Position numbers and translations under genes: made by a program. This document shows, piece after piece, positions 51,891-60,911 of a stretch of DNA of 64,000 nt. Below the pieces are notes generated by a model. That model did not search any database. It was given only the letters and a program-made list of their open reading frames with translations, and had not been told where the DNA came from. Where the stretch lies: NCBI GenBank assembly GCA_937925595.1, contig CALALQ010000307.1, positions 1 to 64,000 of the forward strand. Reading direction: 5' to 3'. The stretch is from an uncultured Demequina sp. (GTDB taxonomy: Bacteria > Actinomycetota > Actinomycetes > Actinomycetales > Demequinaceae). Position 1 is the stretch's first letter, and each line of letters opens with the position of its first letter.

Positions 51891-54059
51891 ATGAAACTCG
51901 GACTTACAGGGCGACTTGCCCGAGCGTCGGCCGCACGGCCTTGGCTCACCATTTCAGTGTGGATCCTGGCGTTGGCTGGATCCATCGTTCTTGCCGGCGG
52001 CCTTGGTGACGCGCTCACCCAAGACGACCGCAACCTCGTCACCACCGAATCGGAGACAGCCGCCAAGGAGCTCGACCGGCTCCGCGGAGGCGAGGAAGAG
52101 CCGGACGTCGAGACCATCGTGGTCACGGCGGACTCCGCCGTCTACGGAGACGCCGCCTTCACCGCGGCGGTCGACAAGGCCATCGCCGCGCTCGAAGGAA
52201 TCGACGGTGTCGCTGTGGTGACGGGCCCCGCTGAGTCGGGCGCCGTCGCACCGGGCGGCGAGAGCGCTCTCGTCACCGCGGTGCTCGAGGACAACTTCCC
52301 AGAGGAGTTGGGCGAAGAAGTCATCGCAGCGCTCGAGGGTGCCGAGCCGGAAGGCTTCCACTACCTGCCCTTCGGGGACCAGGCGGCGGGCGCCATCTTC
52401 GACGGCCTCGCGGAGGACACCCTCATGCGCGGAGAGCTCATCGGCATCTCGGTTGGCCTGGTGATACTGCTGGTGGTCTTCGGCGCGCTCATGGCCGCCG
52501 GCATTCCGCTGCTGGTCGCGATCGTGTCCATCGCCGGCGCCGTGGGCGCCACGGCGATCGTCGGTCAGACCTTCGAACTGTCGTTCTTCATCGTCAACAT
52601 GATCACGATGATGGGCCTCGCGCTCGGCATCGACTACTCGCTGGTGATGGTGCAGCGCTTCCGCGAGGAGCTCGCCCACGGACACAGCGTGCGAGACGCC
52701 GTCGCCATTGCGGGGAGCACAGCGAACCGCGCGGTGCTCTTCAGCGGCATCACCGTGGTGATCTCGTTGACGGGACTGTTGATCGTGCCCTCCACGATCA
52801 TGCGCAGCCTTGGAGCCGGAGCGATCATCGTGGCGATCATGTCCGTGATCACTTCTTTGACCCTGCTTCCCGCCGTGCTGCGACTGCTGGGCCACCGCGT
52901 CAACAAGGGCCGCATTCCTACGGCCCACCCCGGCGCAGAGCCGCGCGCCTGGGCCGCCATGGCACGCGCCGTCATCCGGCGCCCCGCGATCGCGATCATC
53001 GGCGGGCTCGCCGTCATCGTGACGCTGGCTCTGCCGGCGCTGTCGCTGCGCCTCACCTTCCCCGGAATCGACGCCCTTCCCGAGGACAACGACTTCCGGC
53101 TCGCCGTTGACACGCTCGTGGACGACTACGGCTTCGGCGCCTGGCAGACGTACGTCGTGGTGCCCGACGCTGCGGCAGTGAGGGACGACGTCGAGGCCTT
53201 CGCGACGCGCCTTGAGCAGTCCGATCCCTTCGCCGACACCTCAGTCGAGTGGTTCGGCGACGGAGCGATCATCGTCACCCACGACATCTACGACAGCGCG
53301 GACAAGGCCTCGGAGCAGGCAATTCACACGCTCCGCGACGAGTGGGTGCCCGAGGCGTTCGGCAACGACATCGTGGCCTACGTGGGCGGTGACCAAGCCG
53401 GCGCCGTCGACTTCAAGGGCATCATCTCGAGCGCCGTGCCATGGGTCGTGCTGTTCGTCCTCGGCACGAGCTTCCTGCTCCTGATGCTCGCGTTCAGGTC
53501 GGTGGTCATCGCGGCCACCGCAATCACGCTCAACCTGCTGTCCACAGCCGCCGCATTCGGTGTACTGGTCGCGATCTTCCAGTGGGGATGGCTTGCGGAA
53601 GCACTCGACGTTCCGCAGGTCGATGGCATCGCCACGTGGCTGCCGCTGTTCCTGTTCGCGGTGCTGTTCGGCCTGTCGATGGACTATCACATGTTCCTGC
53701 TGACCCGCATCAAGGAGCGTCACGACGCGGGTGACGATACCCGCACGGCGGTGGTGCACGGTCTGTCGCGCACCGGCTCGCTCATCACGGGCGCCGCTCT
53801 CATCATGGTGGCCGTGTTCCTTGGCTTCGCGCTGGGAGACGTGCCCGAGTTCAACCAGATGGGCCTCGGCCTCGCTATCGCCGTCATCCTCGACGCGACC
53901 ATTGTGCGCACGATCCTGGTGCCGTCGATCATGGTGGCGCTGGGCCACCGCAACTGGTACCTGCCGCGCTGGCTCCAGTGGCTGCCTGAGATGCGCATCG
54001 AATCCCCGGCTCCCGAAACCGATCCGGAACCGGACCGCGAGCTCGTCGCCGCGAGCTAG
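51891..54059 (+). CDS. MMPL-family RND transporter
   Basis: The 722-residue protein has two halves of the RND/MMPL type, each with an extracytosolic domain and about six helices, and the conserved helix motifs 'GLALGIDYSLVMVQRFREEL' and 'FGLSMDYHMFLLTRIKERHD' that carry the proton-relay residues. Such proteins export lipids, drugs or other hydrophobic compounds using the proton gradient. ATG 51891 follows AAAGGAGGGG. The divergent kinase/regulator pair likely senses its substrate. The gene ends in a terminator built from two CCGACGCTG copies. Confidence 0.92.
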   Translation: MKLGLTGRLARASAARPWLTISVWILALAGSIVLAGGLGDALTQDDRNLVTTESETAAKELDRLRGGEEEPDVETIVVTADSAVYGDAAFTAAVDKAIAALEGIDGVAVVTGPAESGAVAPGGESALVTAVLEDNFPEELGEEVIAALEGAEPEGFHYLPFGDQAAGAIFDGLAEDTLMRGELIGISVGLVILLVVFGALMAAGIPLLVAIVSIAGAVGATAIVGQTFELSFFIVNMITMMGLALGIDYSLVMVQRFREELAHGHSVRDAVAIAGSTANRAVLFSGITVVISLTGLLIVPSTIMRSLGAGAIIVAIMSVITSLTLLPAVLRLLGHRVNKGRIPTAHPGAEPRAWAAMARAVIRRPAIAIIGGLAVIVTLALPALSLRLTFPGIDALPEDNDFRLAVDTLVDDYGFGAWQTYVVVPDAAAVRDDVEAFATRLEQSDPFADTSVEWFGDGAIIVTHDIYDSADKASEQAIHTLRDEWVPEAFGNDIVAYVGGDQAGAVDFKGIISSAVPWVVLFVLGTSFLLLMLAFRSVVIAATAITLNLLSTAAAFGVLVAIFQWGWLAEALDVPQVDGIATWLPLFLFAVLFGLSMDYHMFLLTRIKERHDAGDDTRTAVVHGLSRTGSLITGAALIMVAVFLGFALGDVPEFNQMGLGLAIAVILDATIVRTILVPSIMVALGHRNWYLPRWLQWLPEMRIESPAPETDPEPDRELVAAS

Positions 54060-54068
54060 CCGCAACAG

Positions 54069-54112
54069 CAGCGTCGGCCCCGCCTCTGATCTCCCAGGCA
54101 GGGCCGACGCTG
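54069..54112. terminator. Bidirectional terminator formed by two inverted copies of the 9-mer
   Basis: CAGCGTCGGCCC (54069-54080) and GGGCCGACGCTG (54101-54112) are perfect 12-bp complements with a 20-nt loop. The stem lies between the convergent stops of MMPL (54059) and ldh (54127). The arms each contain the over-represented CCGACGCTG, as seen for uptake sequences in terminators of some competent bacteria. Confidence 0.7.
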
Positions 54113-54126
54113 TCGTGTGTAAGCGG

Positions 54127-55080
54127 TCAGCTCACCCCGAACTTCTGGGCGGTCTCCTTGATGGAGCGGGCAGAGGTCGCGAGCGCGGCGTGCTCGCCGG
54201 GCGCCAAGCGGACGTCGACCTGCTGGACGATGCCGCCGCGGCCGACGATCGCGGGAAGCGACATGCAGACCTCGCCCACGCCGGGGAAGTCGGTGAGGGT
54301 CGAGACGGGAAGCACCCGGTGCTGGTCGCCGAGCACGGCCTCGACGATGCGGGCGCCAGCGGCACCGATCGCGTAGTTGGTCGCGCCCTTGCCCTCGATG
54401 ATCGTGTACGCGGAGCGCACCACGTCGTTGTGGATGCGACGGCGGACTTCGTCCGTCATGACGACTACGCCGTTCTTGTCCACCCACTCAAGCAGCGGCA
54501 CACCGCCGATGGTCGCGGAGGACCACAGCGCGACCTCGGTGTCGCCATGTTCACCGGCGATGTAGGCGTGGACGTTGCCCACGGCCACCTGCACCTCTTG
54601 GGCGATCTGGTGGCGAAGGCGCGAAGAATCGAGGACCGTGCCGGAGCCGAACATGCGTGCGGGGTCCATGCCGGACTTCTTGATCGCGGCGTAGGTTACG
54701 ACGTCCACCGGGTTAGTCACGAGGATGTAGATGGCGTTGGGCGCCACCTCGAGCAGCGGCGGCAGCACCTTGTCCATGAGCGAGATGGTCGCGCCCGCGA
54801 GGTCCATGCGGGTCTGTCCTGGCTGCTGCTTGGCGCCGGCCGTGATGACCACGATGTCGGAACCTTCGATCACGTCGACCTGGTCCGAGCCGATGACCTT
54901 CGCCTCCGGCATGAACTGGATGCCCTGTGCAAGGTCGAGCGCCTCGGCTTCGACCTTGGCCTTGTTGATGTCGTAGAGGGCGACGGTGCGTGCAAAGCCG
55001 CGCATGAGGCCTGCGTAGGCGAGCGTCGAGCCGACCGCTCCCGCCCCAATGATCGATACCTTCGAGGTCTTGGCTTCCAT
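54127..55080 (-). CDS. ldh: L-lactate dehydrogenase
   Basis: The 317-residue enzyme has 'IGAGAVGSTLAYAGLMRG' (NAD loop), 'TNPVDVVTYAAIK', the catalytic region 'GSGTVLDSSRLRHQIA' with its Arg, and 'AGEHGDTEVALWSSATIGG' with the catalytic His. It reduces pyruvate to lactate, giving fermentative ability. TAGGCT (55088-55093, minus) lies 7 nt before the ATG, indicating a leaderless transcript. Confidence 0.95.
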   Translation of the reverse strand: MEAKTSKVSIIGAGAVGSTLAYAGLMRGFARTVALYDINKAKVEAEALDLAQGIQFMPEAKVIGSDQVDVIEGSDIVVITAGAKQQPGQTRMDLAGATISLMDKVLPPLLEVAPNAIYILVTNPVDVVTYAAIKKSGMDPARMFGSGTVLDSSRLRHQIAQEVQVAVGNVHAYIAGEHGDTEVALWSSATIGGVPLLEWVDKNGVVVMTDEVRRRIHNDVVRSAYTIIEGKGATNYAIGAAGARIVEAVLGDQHRVLPVSTLTDFPGVGEVCMSLPAIVGRGGIVQQVDVRLAPGEHAALATSARSIKETAQKFGVS

Positions 55081-55158
55081 GCGGGACAGCCTAGCGGCGG
55101 GTGACTCCGACGAGAGGTCGAGCGGTCCCTGCGCCCACGACGCGGCCAGCGTCTGTGG

Positions 55159-57510
55159 CTACAGCTTCTCCACCGGTGAGAAGCGCAATAGCAGGCGCTT
55201 TACGCCCGCGTCGCCAAAGTCGACCTTCGCGACGGCGTTCTTGCCAGAGCCTTCCGTCGCGATCACGGTGCCCAGTCCGTGCTCGTCATGCGTCACGCGG
55301 TCGCCCACCTCGAGACCAATATCGCCCGACGCTGCGGCACCAGGCGGGCTGGGCGGCACCCTGCGCGTGGAGACGGCTCCGGCGCGGGAATAGGTGTTGC
55401 CATCGTCGCGGTCCTGGCTGGCGCCGTAGCCCATTGAGCTCCAAGCGCCGGAGCGGGCGGAGCCGCGGTCCGAGCGAGCACGCAGCGTCGCCATCGAGGT
55501 CTGCGATCGCGACCACGAGACGAGGTCCGTGGGGATCTCCTCGACGAAACGCGACGGCGGGAAGTACTGGGGGGCGCCAAAGCTCGCGCGCACCTCTGCA
55601 CGCGTGAGGTACAGGCGCTGGCGAGCGCGAGTGAGGCCCACGTAGGCGAGGCGACGCTCCTCCTCCACCTCGCGCGGCCCACCATTCTCAAGCACGCGAG
55701 CGTGCGGGAAGGTGCCGTCCTCGAGACCGGTGAGGAAGACAACCGGGAACTCGAGGCCCTTCGCCGTGTGGAGGGTCATGAGGGTCACGACGCCGCCGCC
55801 GTCCTCGTGGTCAGGGATCTGATCCGCGTCCGCGACCAGGGCGACCTTCTCGAGGAAGTCCGCGAGGGTGCCCTCCGGGTTCTCCTCCGAGAATTCGCGA
55901 CCCACAGCCACGAGCTCCATGATGTTCTCGATGCGGCTCGCGTCCTGCGGGTCCTCAGAGGCGCGCAGCGCGGAGAGCATCCCCGAGCGGTCGGCAATCG
56001 CGTCGAGCACGCCAGCGGGACCGTTGTCCTTGGCAAGGTCGCGGAGGTCGTCCATCATCGCGACAAACGCGTCGATCGCCGCGACCGATCGCGACTGGAT
56101 CCCCGCCTCCGACGCGAAACGCAGCGCTCGGCCAAAACTCAGGCCAGCGTCGGGCCGTGAGCGCCGCAGGCTGTCCACACCCTCGATCGCGACGTCGCCG
56201 ATGCCGCGCTTGGGTACGGCGATGGCGCGGCGCATCGCGATGTCGTCGTCCTCGTTCACCACGGCGGCGAGGTACGCGAGCATGTCCTTGATCTCTTTGC
56301 GCTCGTAGAAGCGCGTGCCGCCCACAAGCTTGTAGGGGATCTCCGCGCGGATGAAGCGCTCTTCGAGCGAACGGGACTGTGCGTTGGCTCGGTACATGAT
56401 CGCGATGTCGGACCACGCGAACTCGCCCTTGTCCACGAGTCGCTTGATCTCGTCGGCGACGAATCGCGCCTCGTCCTGCTCGGTGTCCGCGACGTAACCC
56501 GTGATGCGCTCGCCGGCCCCAGCGTCGGTCCACAGATTCTTGGGGCGGCGGTCCGTGTTGTTCGCGATGACCGCGTTCGCCGCGCTGAGGATCGTCTGCG
56601 TGGAGCGGTAGTTCTGCTCGAGGTGGATGACCTCTGCCTGGGGGTAGTCCTTCTCGAACTCGTTGATGTTGCGGATCGAGGCGCCGCGGAAGGCGTAGAT
56701 GGACTGGTCGGCGTCACCCACGACGGTGAGCTCTCCCTGGGGGAGGCTCGCGTCGTCGTCCGGCCCCACCAGTTCACGGACCAGCACGTACTGCGCGTGG
56801 TTGGTGTCCTGGTACTCATCCACCAGGATGTGGCGGAAGCGCTCGCGGTAGCGGCGCGAGACGGCCTCGTTGTCCTGCAGCAGGCGCACGGTCTTCACGA
56901 TGATGTCGTCGAAGTCGACGGCGTTCGCGGCCTCGAGGCGGCGCTGGTACTCGGGGTACGCGAGCGCGGCGGCATGGTCGACGCTGTGGCGGCTTGCTCC
57001 CTCGGCGGCGGCCAATGCGATGTCCGGCGAGATGAGTTCATCCTTGAAGCGCCCGATGCGCGACAGGATCGCCTTGGGAGAGAACTTCTTAGGGTCGAGG
57101 TCGAGCTCCTTCATGACGAGCTTCATGAGGTTCACGGAGTCCGAGGTGTCGTAGATCGAGAACGAACTCGTGAGTCCCGCAAGCTCGTGGTCCTTGCGCA
57201 GGATCCGCACGCACGCGGAGTGGAACGTCGCCACCCACATGAAGCGCGCCTCGCCGCCAACGAGCGCCTCGACACGCTCGCGCATCTCCCCTGCGGCCTT
57301 GTTGGTGAACGTGATCGCGAGGATCTCGTGAGGGCGAGCCCTGCCTGATTCCAGCAGATGAGCGATGCGGTGCGTGAGGACGCGGGTCTTGCCGGAACCC
57401 GCCCCCGCCATGATCAGCAGGGGGCCGCCAGCGTGCAGCACGGCCTGCGCCTGCTGCGGGTTGAGACCGGCGACGAGAGGGGATTCCGAGACTTCAAAGA
57501 GCGCGTCCAT
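55159..57510 (-). CDS. pcrA: UvrD/PcrA-type superfamily 1 DNA helicase
   Basis: The 783-residue helicase has motif I 'AGAGSGKTRVLTHRIAHLL', motif II 'LVDEYQDTNHAQYVL', motif III 'GDADQSIYAFRGASI', motif V 'TLHTAKGLEFPVVFLTGL' and motif VI 'YVGLTRARQRLYLTRA'. The C-terminal 'GDRVTHDEHGLGTVIATE' matches the RNA-polymerase-binding Tudor-like tail of PcrA. It unwinds DNA in repair and removes stalled complexes. A minus-strand -10 TAGACT (57521-57526) sits 10 nt before the ATG. Confidence 0.95.
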   Translation of the reverse strand: MDALFEVSESPLVAGLNPQQAQAVLHAGGPLLIMAGAGSGKTRVLTHRIAHLLESGRARPHEILAITFTNKAAGEMRERVEALVGGEARFMWVATFHSACVRILRKDHELAGLTSSFSIYDTSDSVNLMKLVMKELDLDPKKFSPKAILSRIGRFKDELISPDIALAAAEGASRHSVDHAAALAYPEYQRRLEAANAVDFDDIIVKTVRLLQDNEAVSRRYRERFRHILVDEYQDTNHAQYVLVRELVGPDDDASLPQGELTVVGDADQSIYAFRGASIRNINEFEKDYPQAEVIHLEQNYRSTQTILSAANAVIANNTDRRPKNLWTDAGAGERITGYVADTEQDEARFVADEIKRLVDKGEFAWSDIAIMYRANAQSRSLEERFIRAEIPYKLVGGTRFYERKEIKDMLAYLAAVVNEDDDIAMRRAIAVPKRGIGDVAIEGVDSLRRSRPDAGLSFGRALRFASEAGIQSRSVAAIDAFVAMMDDLRDLAKDNGPAGVLDAIADRSGMLSALRASEDPQDASRIENIMELVAVGREFSEENPEGTLADFLEKVALVADADQIPDHEDGGGVVTLMTLHTAKGLEFPVVFLTGLEDGTFPHARVLENGGPREVEEERRLAYVGLTRARQRLYLTRAEVRASFGAPQYFPPSRFVEEIPTDLVSWSRSQTSMATLRARSDRGSARSGAWSSMGYGASQDRDDGNTYSRAGAVSTRRVPPSPPGAAASGDIGLEVGDRVTHDEHGLGTVIATEGSGKNAVAKVDFGDAGVKRLLLRFSPVEKL

Positions 57511-57570
57511 GACTCGCAGAAGTCTAGGCGCAGGGCAGGACACGGCCGACGCTGTTGCCGGCCGGCAGGG

Positions 57571-58020
57571 TCAGCTCGCCTTCGCGACCGTGCCGCAGCG
57601 CTCGAAATCCTCGAGGGCGCGCTCGGCAGCGGCGCGCACCTGAGGATCGTCGTCGTACTTCGACAGGCCGAGCATCGCTCGCCATACCTCGCGGTCAGCA
57701 GGGGCGCGTCCCGCCTTCGCCAGGATCGAGAAGCACGTCGCGGCGGCGGCCCGCACCGCGGCGCGATGATCGCGCGCGAGTCCGATGAGCTGCGGAGCCA
57801 TCTCCGCGAGCGCAGCAAGGCGCTCGGCACGCACAGCCTCACGAATGCGCAGAGCGCCGGTCTCCGTAGGCGGCTCGTATTGGTGGTGACCGATCCAGAA
57901 GTCGACTGCGCGCAGCGGGTCGGCCTGAGCGCGTCGATAGGCGCTCGGCAGGTATGCCACATCCACACGTCTGGGGGCACTTTGCGTGCTCAGAGTGTGA
58001 TGTACGTCACTTCTTGGCAT
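57571..58020 (-). CDS. HEAT-repeat-like small protein, unknown
   Basis: The 149-residue product has an N-terminal segment with a conserved-looking 'AVDFWIGHHQYEP' and then helical repeats rich in Ala/Arg ('RAERLAALAEMAPQLIGLA', 'AVRAAAATCFSILAKAG', 'DDPQVRAAAERALEDFE') like HEAT/armadillo repeats. I start it at ATG 58020, where TAATCT lies 6 nt upstream; GTG near 57966 is an alternative. A CRP-like site falls in the first codons. I do not recognise the family; the order next to pcrA is not informative. Confidence 0.6.
   Translation of the reverse strand: MPRSDVHHTLSTQSAPRRVDVAYLPSAYRRAQADPLRAVDFWIGHHQYEPPTETGALRIREAVRAERLAALAEMAPQLIGLARDHRAAVRAAAATCFSILAKAGRAPADREVWRAMLGLSKYDDDPQVRAAAERALEDFERCGTVAKAS
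57996..58011. promoter_or_regulatory. CRP/GlxR-like binding site
   Basis: TGTGATGTACGTCACT has the TGTGA-N6-TCAC(A) form of cAMP-receptor-protein/GlxR sites with one end mismatch. It lies within codons 4-9 of the HEAT-like gene (minus) and 80 bp before the GTG of the membrane gene at 58091 (plus), so it could block or activate either. Confidence 0.45.
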
Positions 58021-58090
58021 GCCCACAGATTACTCGGCGGTAAGGATCTGGCAACCCCCGCGTCGGGCCGATTGCGTCTAGCCTGGAAAG

Positions 58091-58792
58091 GTGACCAAAG
58101 GCGCAAAGGCGGGCGGCAGGAAGAGCGGCGAGCACCGCTGGCCGGCTGTCATCGCCGTCGTGGTCGCAGCTGGCCTGTATGCCACCGGCCCCGGCGTGTT
58201 TCATCCCGCGGTCCACTGGATCGTCGCGGGAATCTGCATTGCGCTGTTGATCCCTCTCATCGCGCTCAACCCGGTGCGCTTCACCAATGAGAGCACCACC
58301 GCTCGCGTACTCGCGATCTCCCAGGCGCTGCTGCTGTTCACCGCGAATCAGGTGAGCGTCGTCATGCTCGTGATCGCTCTGGTTCAGCCAGACCCGGCGT
58401 CAGGGCCGGGCCTGCTCCTCGCGGCCGGGCAGGTGTGGTTCACCAACGTGATCGTTGTGGCCCTGGTGCTGTGGGAGATCGACCGCGGCGGGCCTTTCAA
58501 GCGCTGGGCGGACGCGCGCGAGGACATCCCCCGCGCGGACATCCGCTTCAGCCAGGACGAGGACAAGGACACCATCGACGAGGTGCACAAGGCGTCGGCA
58601 TTCAGCGAGAACGACTGGCGGCCGCAGTTCTTCGACTACCTGTACTCGTCGCTGTCGAATTCGATGGCGTTCTCTGCCTCAGACTCAATGCCGCTCTCGG
58701 TGCGCGCGAAGGCGCTGTTCGGGCTCGAGGCGCTGAGCGGTTACGTGATCCTCGCGCTCGTGATCGCAAGGGCCGTGTCCCTGCTGGGCTGA
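58091..58792 (+). CDS. DUF1345-like membrane protein
   Basis: The 233-residue protein has five to six hydrophobic segments and a DUF1345-type C-terminal block: 'DYLYSSLSNSMAFSASDSMP' followed by 'VRAKALFGLEALSGYVILAL'. The GTG start has TAGCCT at 58079-58084 followed by exactly 6 nt, so the mRNA probably begins at the start codon. It diverges from the HEAT-like gene across a 70-bp gap. Function unknown. It is followed by a 318-bp repeat-bearing region. Confidence 0.7.
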   Translation: MTKGAKAGGRKSGEHRWPAVIAVVVAAGLYATGPGVFHPAVHWIVAGICIALLIPLIALNPVRFTNESTTARVLAISQALLLFTANQVSVVMLVIALVQPDPASGPGLLLAAGQVWFTNVIVVALVLWEIDRGGPFKRWADAREDIPRADIRFSQDEDKDTIDEVHKASAFSENDWRPQFFDYLYSSLSNSMAFSASDSMPLSVRAKALFGLEALSGYVILALVIARAVSLLG

Positions 58793-59110
58793 CCGAGCCT
58801 CAGTGCCGCGCCACCCCCACTTCTTAGGTTTAGGCACGTCACTCGCACTAACCGGGCGCACGCGGCGCGGTTTAGGCACGTCACTGGCACTGCAGCTCCC
58901 ACACCGGCATGGAGGACCCACGCCAGCGTCACTCCGCGCGAAGGCCCGGTGCTCGCGCAATAGTCGCACTCACGTGCCTAAACGAAGCGCCAGCGCCGCC
59001 AGAGGTGCCAGTGACGTGCCTAAACCGTGGGGGGTGCGGGGTGGGGCCGCGCTCGGGCTGGGCTGGTGCGGACGCGCCCGCGCTGGGCTGGGTGCGGGGC
59101 TGCCGTGCCG
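58793..59110. other. Intergenic region of 318 bp without convincing gene
   Basis: No ORF here looks real: short frames give repeated SDVPKP and VTCLNL peptides that only reflect the nucleotide repeats. The region holds four copies of a 22-bp repeat and, near 59056-59099, two copies of a GCTGGGCTGG-type stretch just before the response regulator stop. It may contain 3' ends of both convergent genes and an unknown structured RNA or element. Confidence 0.6.
58827..59026. repeat. 22-bp repeat family, two direct and two inverted copies
   Basis: Copies lie at 58827-58848 and 58869-58890 (plus orientation, beginning GGTTTAGGCACGTCACT), and in inverse at 58963-58983 (a diverged copy) and 59005-59026 (exact complement of the second). 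The 2+2 inverted layout could fold as a large stem with arms about 115-180 bp apart. No transposase is present. Confidence 0.75.
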
Positions 59111-59761
59111 CTACGCGATTCCTCGCCTTGCGGCCCAGTGCGCGAGTTCGTGGCGGTTGGACAGCTGCAGCTTGTGCAGCACCTTGCCCACATGCGTCTC
59201 GACGGTCTTCACGGAGATGAACAGCTTCTGCCCCACTTCGCGGTATGTGTAGCCGCGGGCGATGAGTCGCATCACCTCCTGCTCGCGCTCGGTGAGCTTG
59301 TCGAGGTCCTCATCCGCCGCCGCGACTTCGCCACCGGCCGCGTTGAATGCGTCGAGCACGAAGCCCGCGAGGCGCGGAGAGAACACCGCGTCGCCCGTCG
59401 CCACACGGCGCACTGCGTCCGATAGGTCGGGGCCAGAGATGGACTTGGTGACGTACCCGCGAGCACCCGCACGCACTACCGCGACCACGTCCTCCGCGGA
59501 GTCGGAGACGGACAGCGCGAGCACCTTGGGCGGGCTAGAGCCAGCGAGCACCTCGGCGAGCACGTCGAGCGCACCTCCACCCGTTCCACCTGGCAGATGC
59601 ACGTCGAGGATCACCACTTCAGGCCTGGTGACACGCACCGCCTCGATGGCGCCCTCGACGTCACGGGCTTCGCCCACGACCTCAATATCGGCGTCGAGCG
59701 ATTCGCGAACGCCCACCCGGATCACGTCATGATCGTCGACGACCACTACTCGCACAGTCAT
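59111..59761 (-). CDS. NarL/LiaR-type response regulator of the PspC module
   Basis: The 216-residue protein has a receiver with 'VVVVDDHDVIRVGVRESL', the Asp in VVILDVHLPGGTGG, a Lys in GYVTKSISG, and a LuxR HTH 'LTEREQEVMRLIARGYTYRE' plus 'VKTVETHVGKVLHKLQLSN'. It overlaps the kinase stop by 4 bp and together they resemble the PspC-linked LiaRS-type systems of actinobacteria that respond to envelope stress. Target genes are probably the divergent PspC and itself. Confidence 0.92.
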   Translation of the reverse strand: MTVRVVVVDDHDVIRVGVRESLDADIEVVGEARDVEGAIEAVRVTRPEVVILDVHLPGGTGGGALDVLAEVLAGSSPPKVLALSVSDSAEDVVAVVRAGARGYVTKSISGPDLSDAVRRVATGDAVFSPRLAGFVLDAFNAAGGEVAAADEDLDKLTEREQEVMRLIARGYTYREVGQKLFISVKTVETHVGKVLHKLQLSNRHELAHWAARRGIA

Positions 59762-60774
59762 CGGTTCTCCTCTCGCGGCACCGTGATGGTGACCTCAGTC
59801 AACTCCCCCGGGGCGCTCCGCAGCACGGCGTCGCCGCCAGCCCGGCGCACGCGCCCAATGATCGAATTCCGGATGCCCAGCCGATCCTCAGGCACCGCGT
59901 CCGGATCGAAGCCCGGCCCGGAGTCGCGCACGAAGATCTCGTAGCCGCCCTTGGTGATCTCGGCATACACAGAGATAGGCCCGACGCCGTGGCGGGCAGA
60001 GTTCGTCGCCGCCTCTTTCGCGGCGCTCACCGCGGCGGCGAGAGGGCTGGTCGTGGGGGCGTCGCCGACGGCGACCACTTCGATCTGCACGCCGAACGAG
60101 TCCTCGACCTCGTTCATCGCGGTGTTCAGCGCGGCTGCGACGGACTCGGACGGCGAGCGTCGCTCCTGGTAGAGATAGGCGCGCAGGTCTCGCTCTTGGG
60201 CGCGTGCGAGGCGCGCCACCTTGTCCGCGTCGTTGGCGTTGGCGCGAATGAGCGTGAGGGTCTGCAGCACGGAGTCGTGAAGATGGGCGGCGATCTCCGC
60301 GCGCTCGAACTCGCGCACGCGCCGCTCCCGCTCCACCGTCACTTGGCGGATGAGCCGCAGCCACCACGGCGACAGCAGCAGCGCCGCGCCCACCACGGCA
60401 ACTGCGACGACGACCCACGCCCGCACCGAGGCGGACGTGGTGAAGTCGGAGGTGCCGAACAGCCAGATCGCGAAGCCCGCCGCGGAAAGTCCCACTGCGA
60501 TGCGCAGCCACGCGTCGCGCGATACAAGGGACACCACGTCGGGACGTCGAGCGTCGGACGCCACCACCGCGTCCAGCGGGCTCCATACGAGCACCAGCGC
60601 GGCGCTGAAGATGATGAGCGGAATCAGCCATGGCGGAATCGTGAGCTCCTCGCCCTTGGAAAGCGCCATCACCACCGCGGTCGCGAGCATCGCAAGCCCC
60701 ACGAACGCGCGCCACCACAGTCGTGGGGCGGACGGACGCTCAAGGGGGCGAGCTACTCGCGGGCTGACTGTCAC
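59758..60774 (-). CDS. PspC-associated sensor histidine kinase
   Basis: The 338-residue kinase has four N-terminal helices (about 25-140; 'LWWRAFVGLAMLATAVVMAL'), a HisKA_3-type helix with 'EIAAHLHDSVLQTLTLIRAN' and an ATPase domain with 'AAKEAATNSARHG' and 'FVRDSGPGFDPDAVPEDRLG'. The GTG at 60774 is preceded by GACGAT and 6 nt, the window's leaderless pattern; the frame continues to 60855. It is divergent to the PspC gene, a conserved actinobacterial pair, and likely senses membrane stress. Confidence 0.9.
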   Translation of the reverse strand: MTVSPRVARPLERPSAPRLWWRAFVGLAMLATAVVMALSKGEELTIPPWLIPLIIFSAALVLVWSPLDAVVASDARRPDVVSLVSRDAWLRIAVGLSAAGFAIWLFGTSDFTTSASVRAWVVVAVAVVGAALLLSPWWLRLIRQVTVERERRVREFERAEIAAHLHDSVLQTLTLIRANANDADKVARLARAQERDLRAYLYQERRSPSESVAAALNTAMNEVEDSFGVQIEVVAVGDAPTTSPLAAAVSAAKEAATNSARHGVGPISVYAEITKGGYEIFVRDSGPGFDPDAVPEDRLGIRNSIIGRVRRAGGDAVLRSAPGELTEVTITVPREENR

Positions 60775-60911
60775 GCGCCCATCGTCACATACCCGCACGC
60801 GTGAAAGGCCTGACCCGAGGGACTTTTCAGGGTGCCAATCAGGGTGATACCTCATGGCGGGGGCCCGTGCACCGCCCGCATAGTGGCTACAGAGGCGAAA
60901 GGAGCCATCAA

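Noticed and set aside
58827..59026. The 22-bp repeats as a CRISPR array
   Set aside because: Copies are in both orientations with uneven spacing and one is diverged; no cas gene is nearby.
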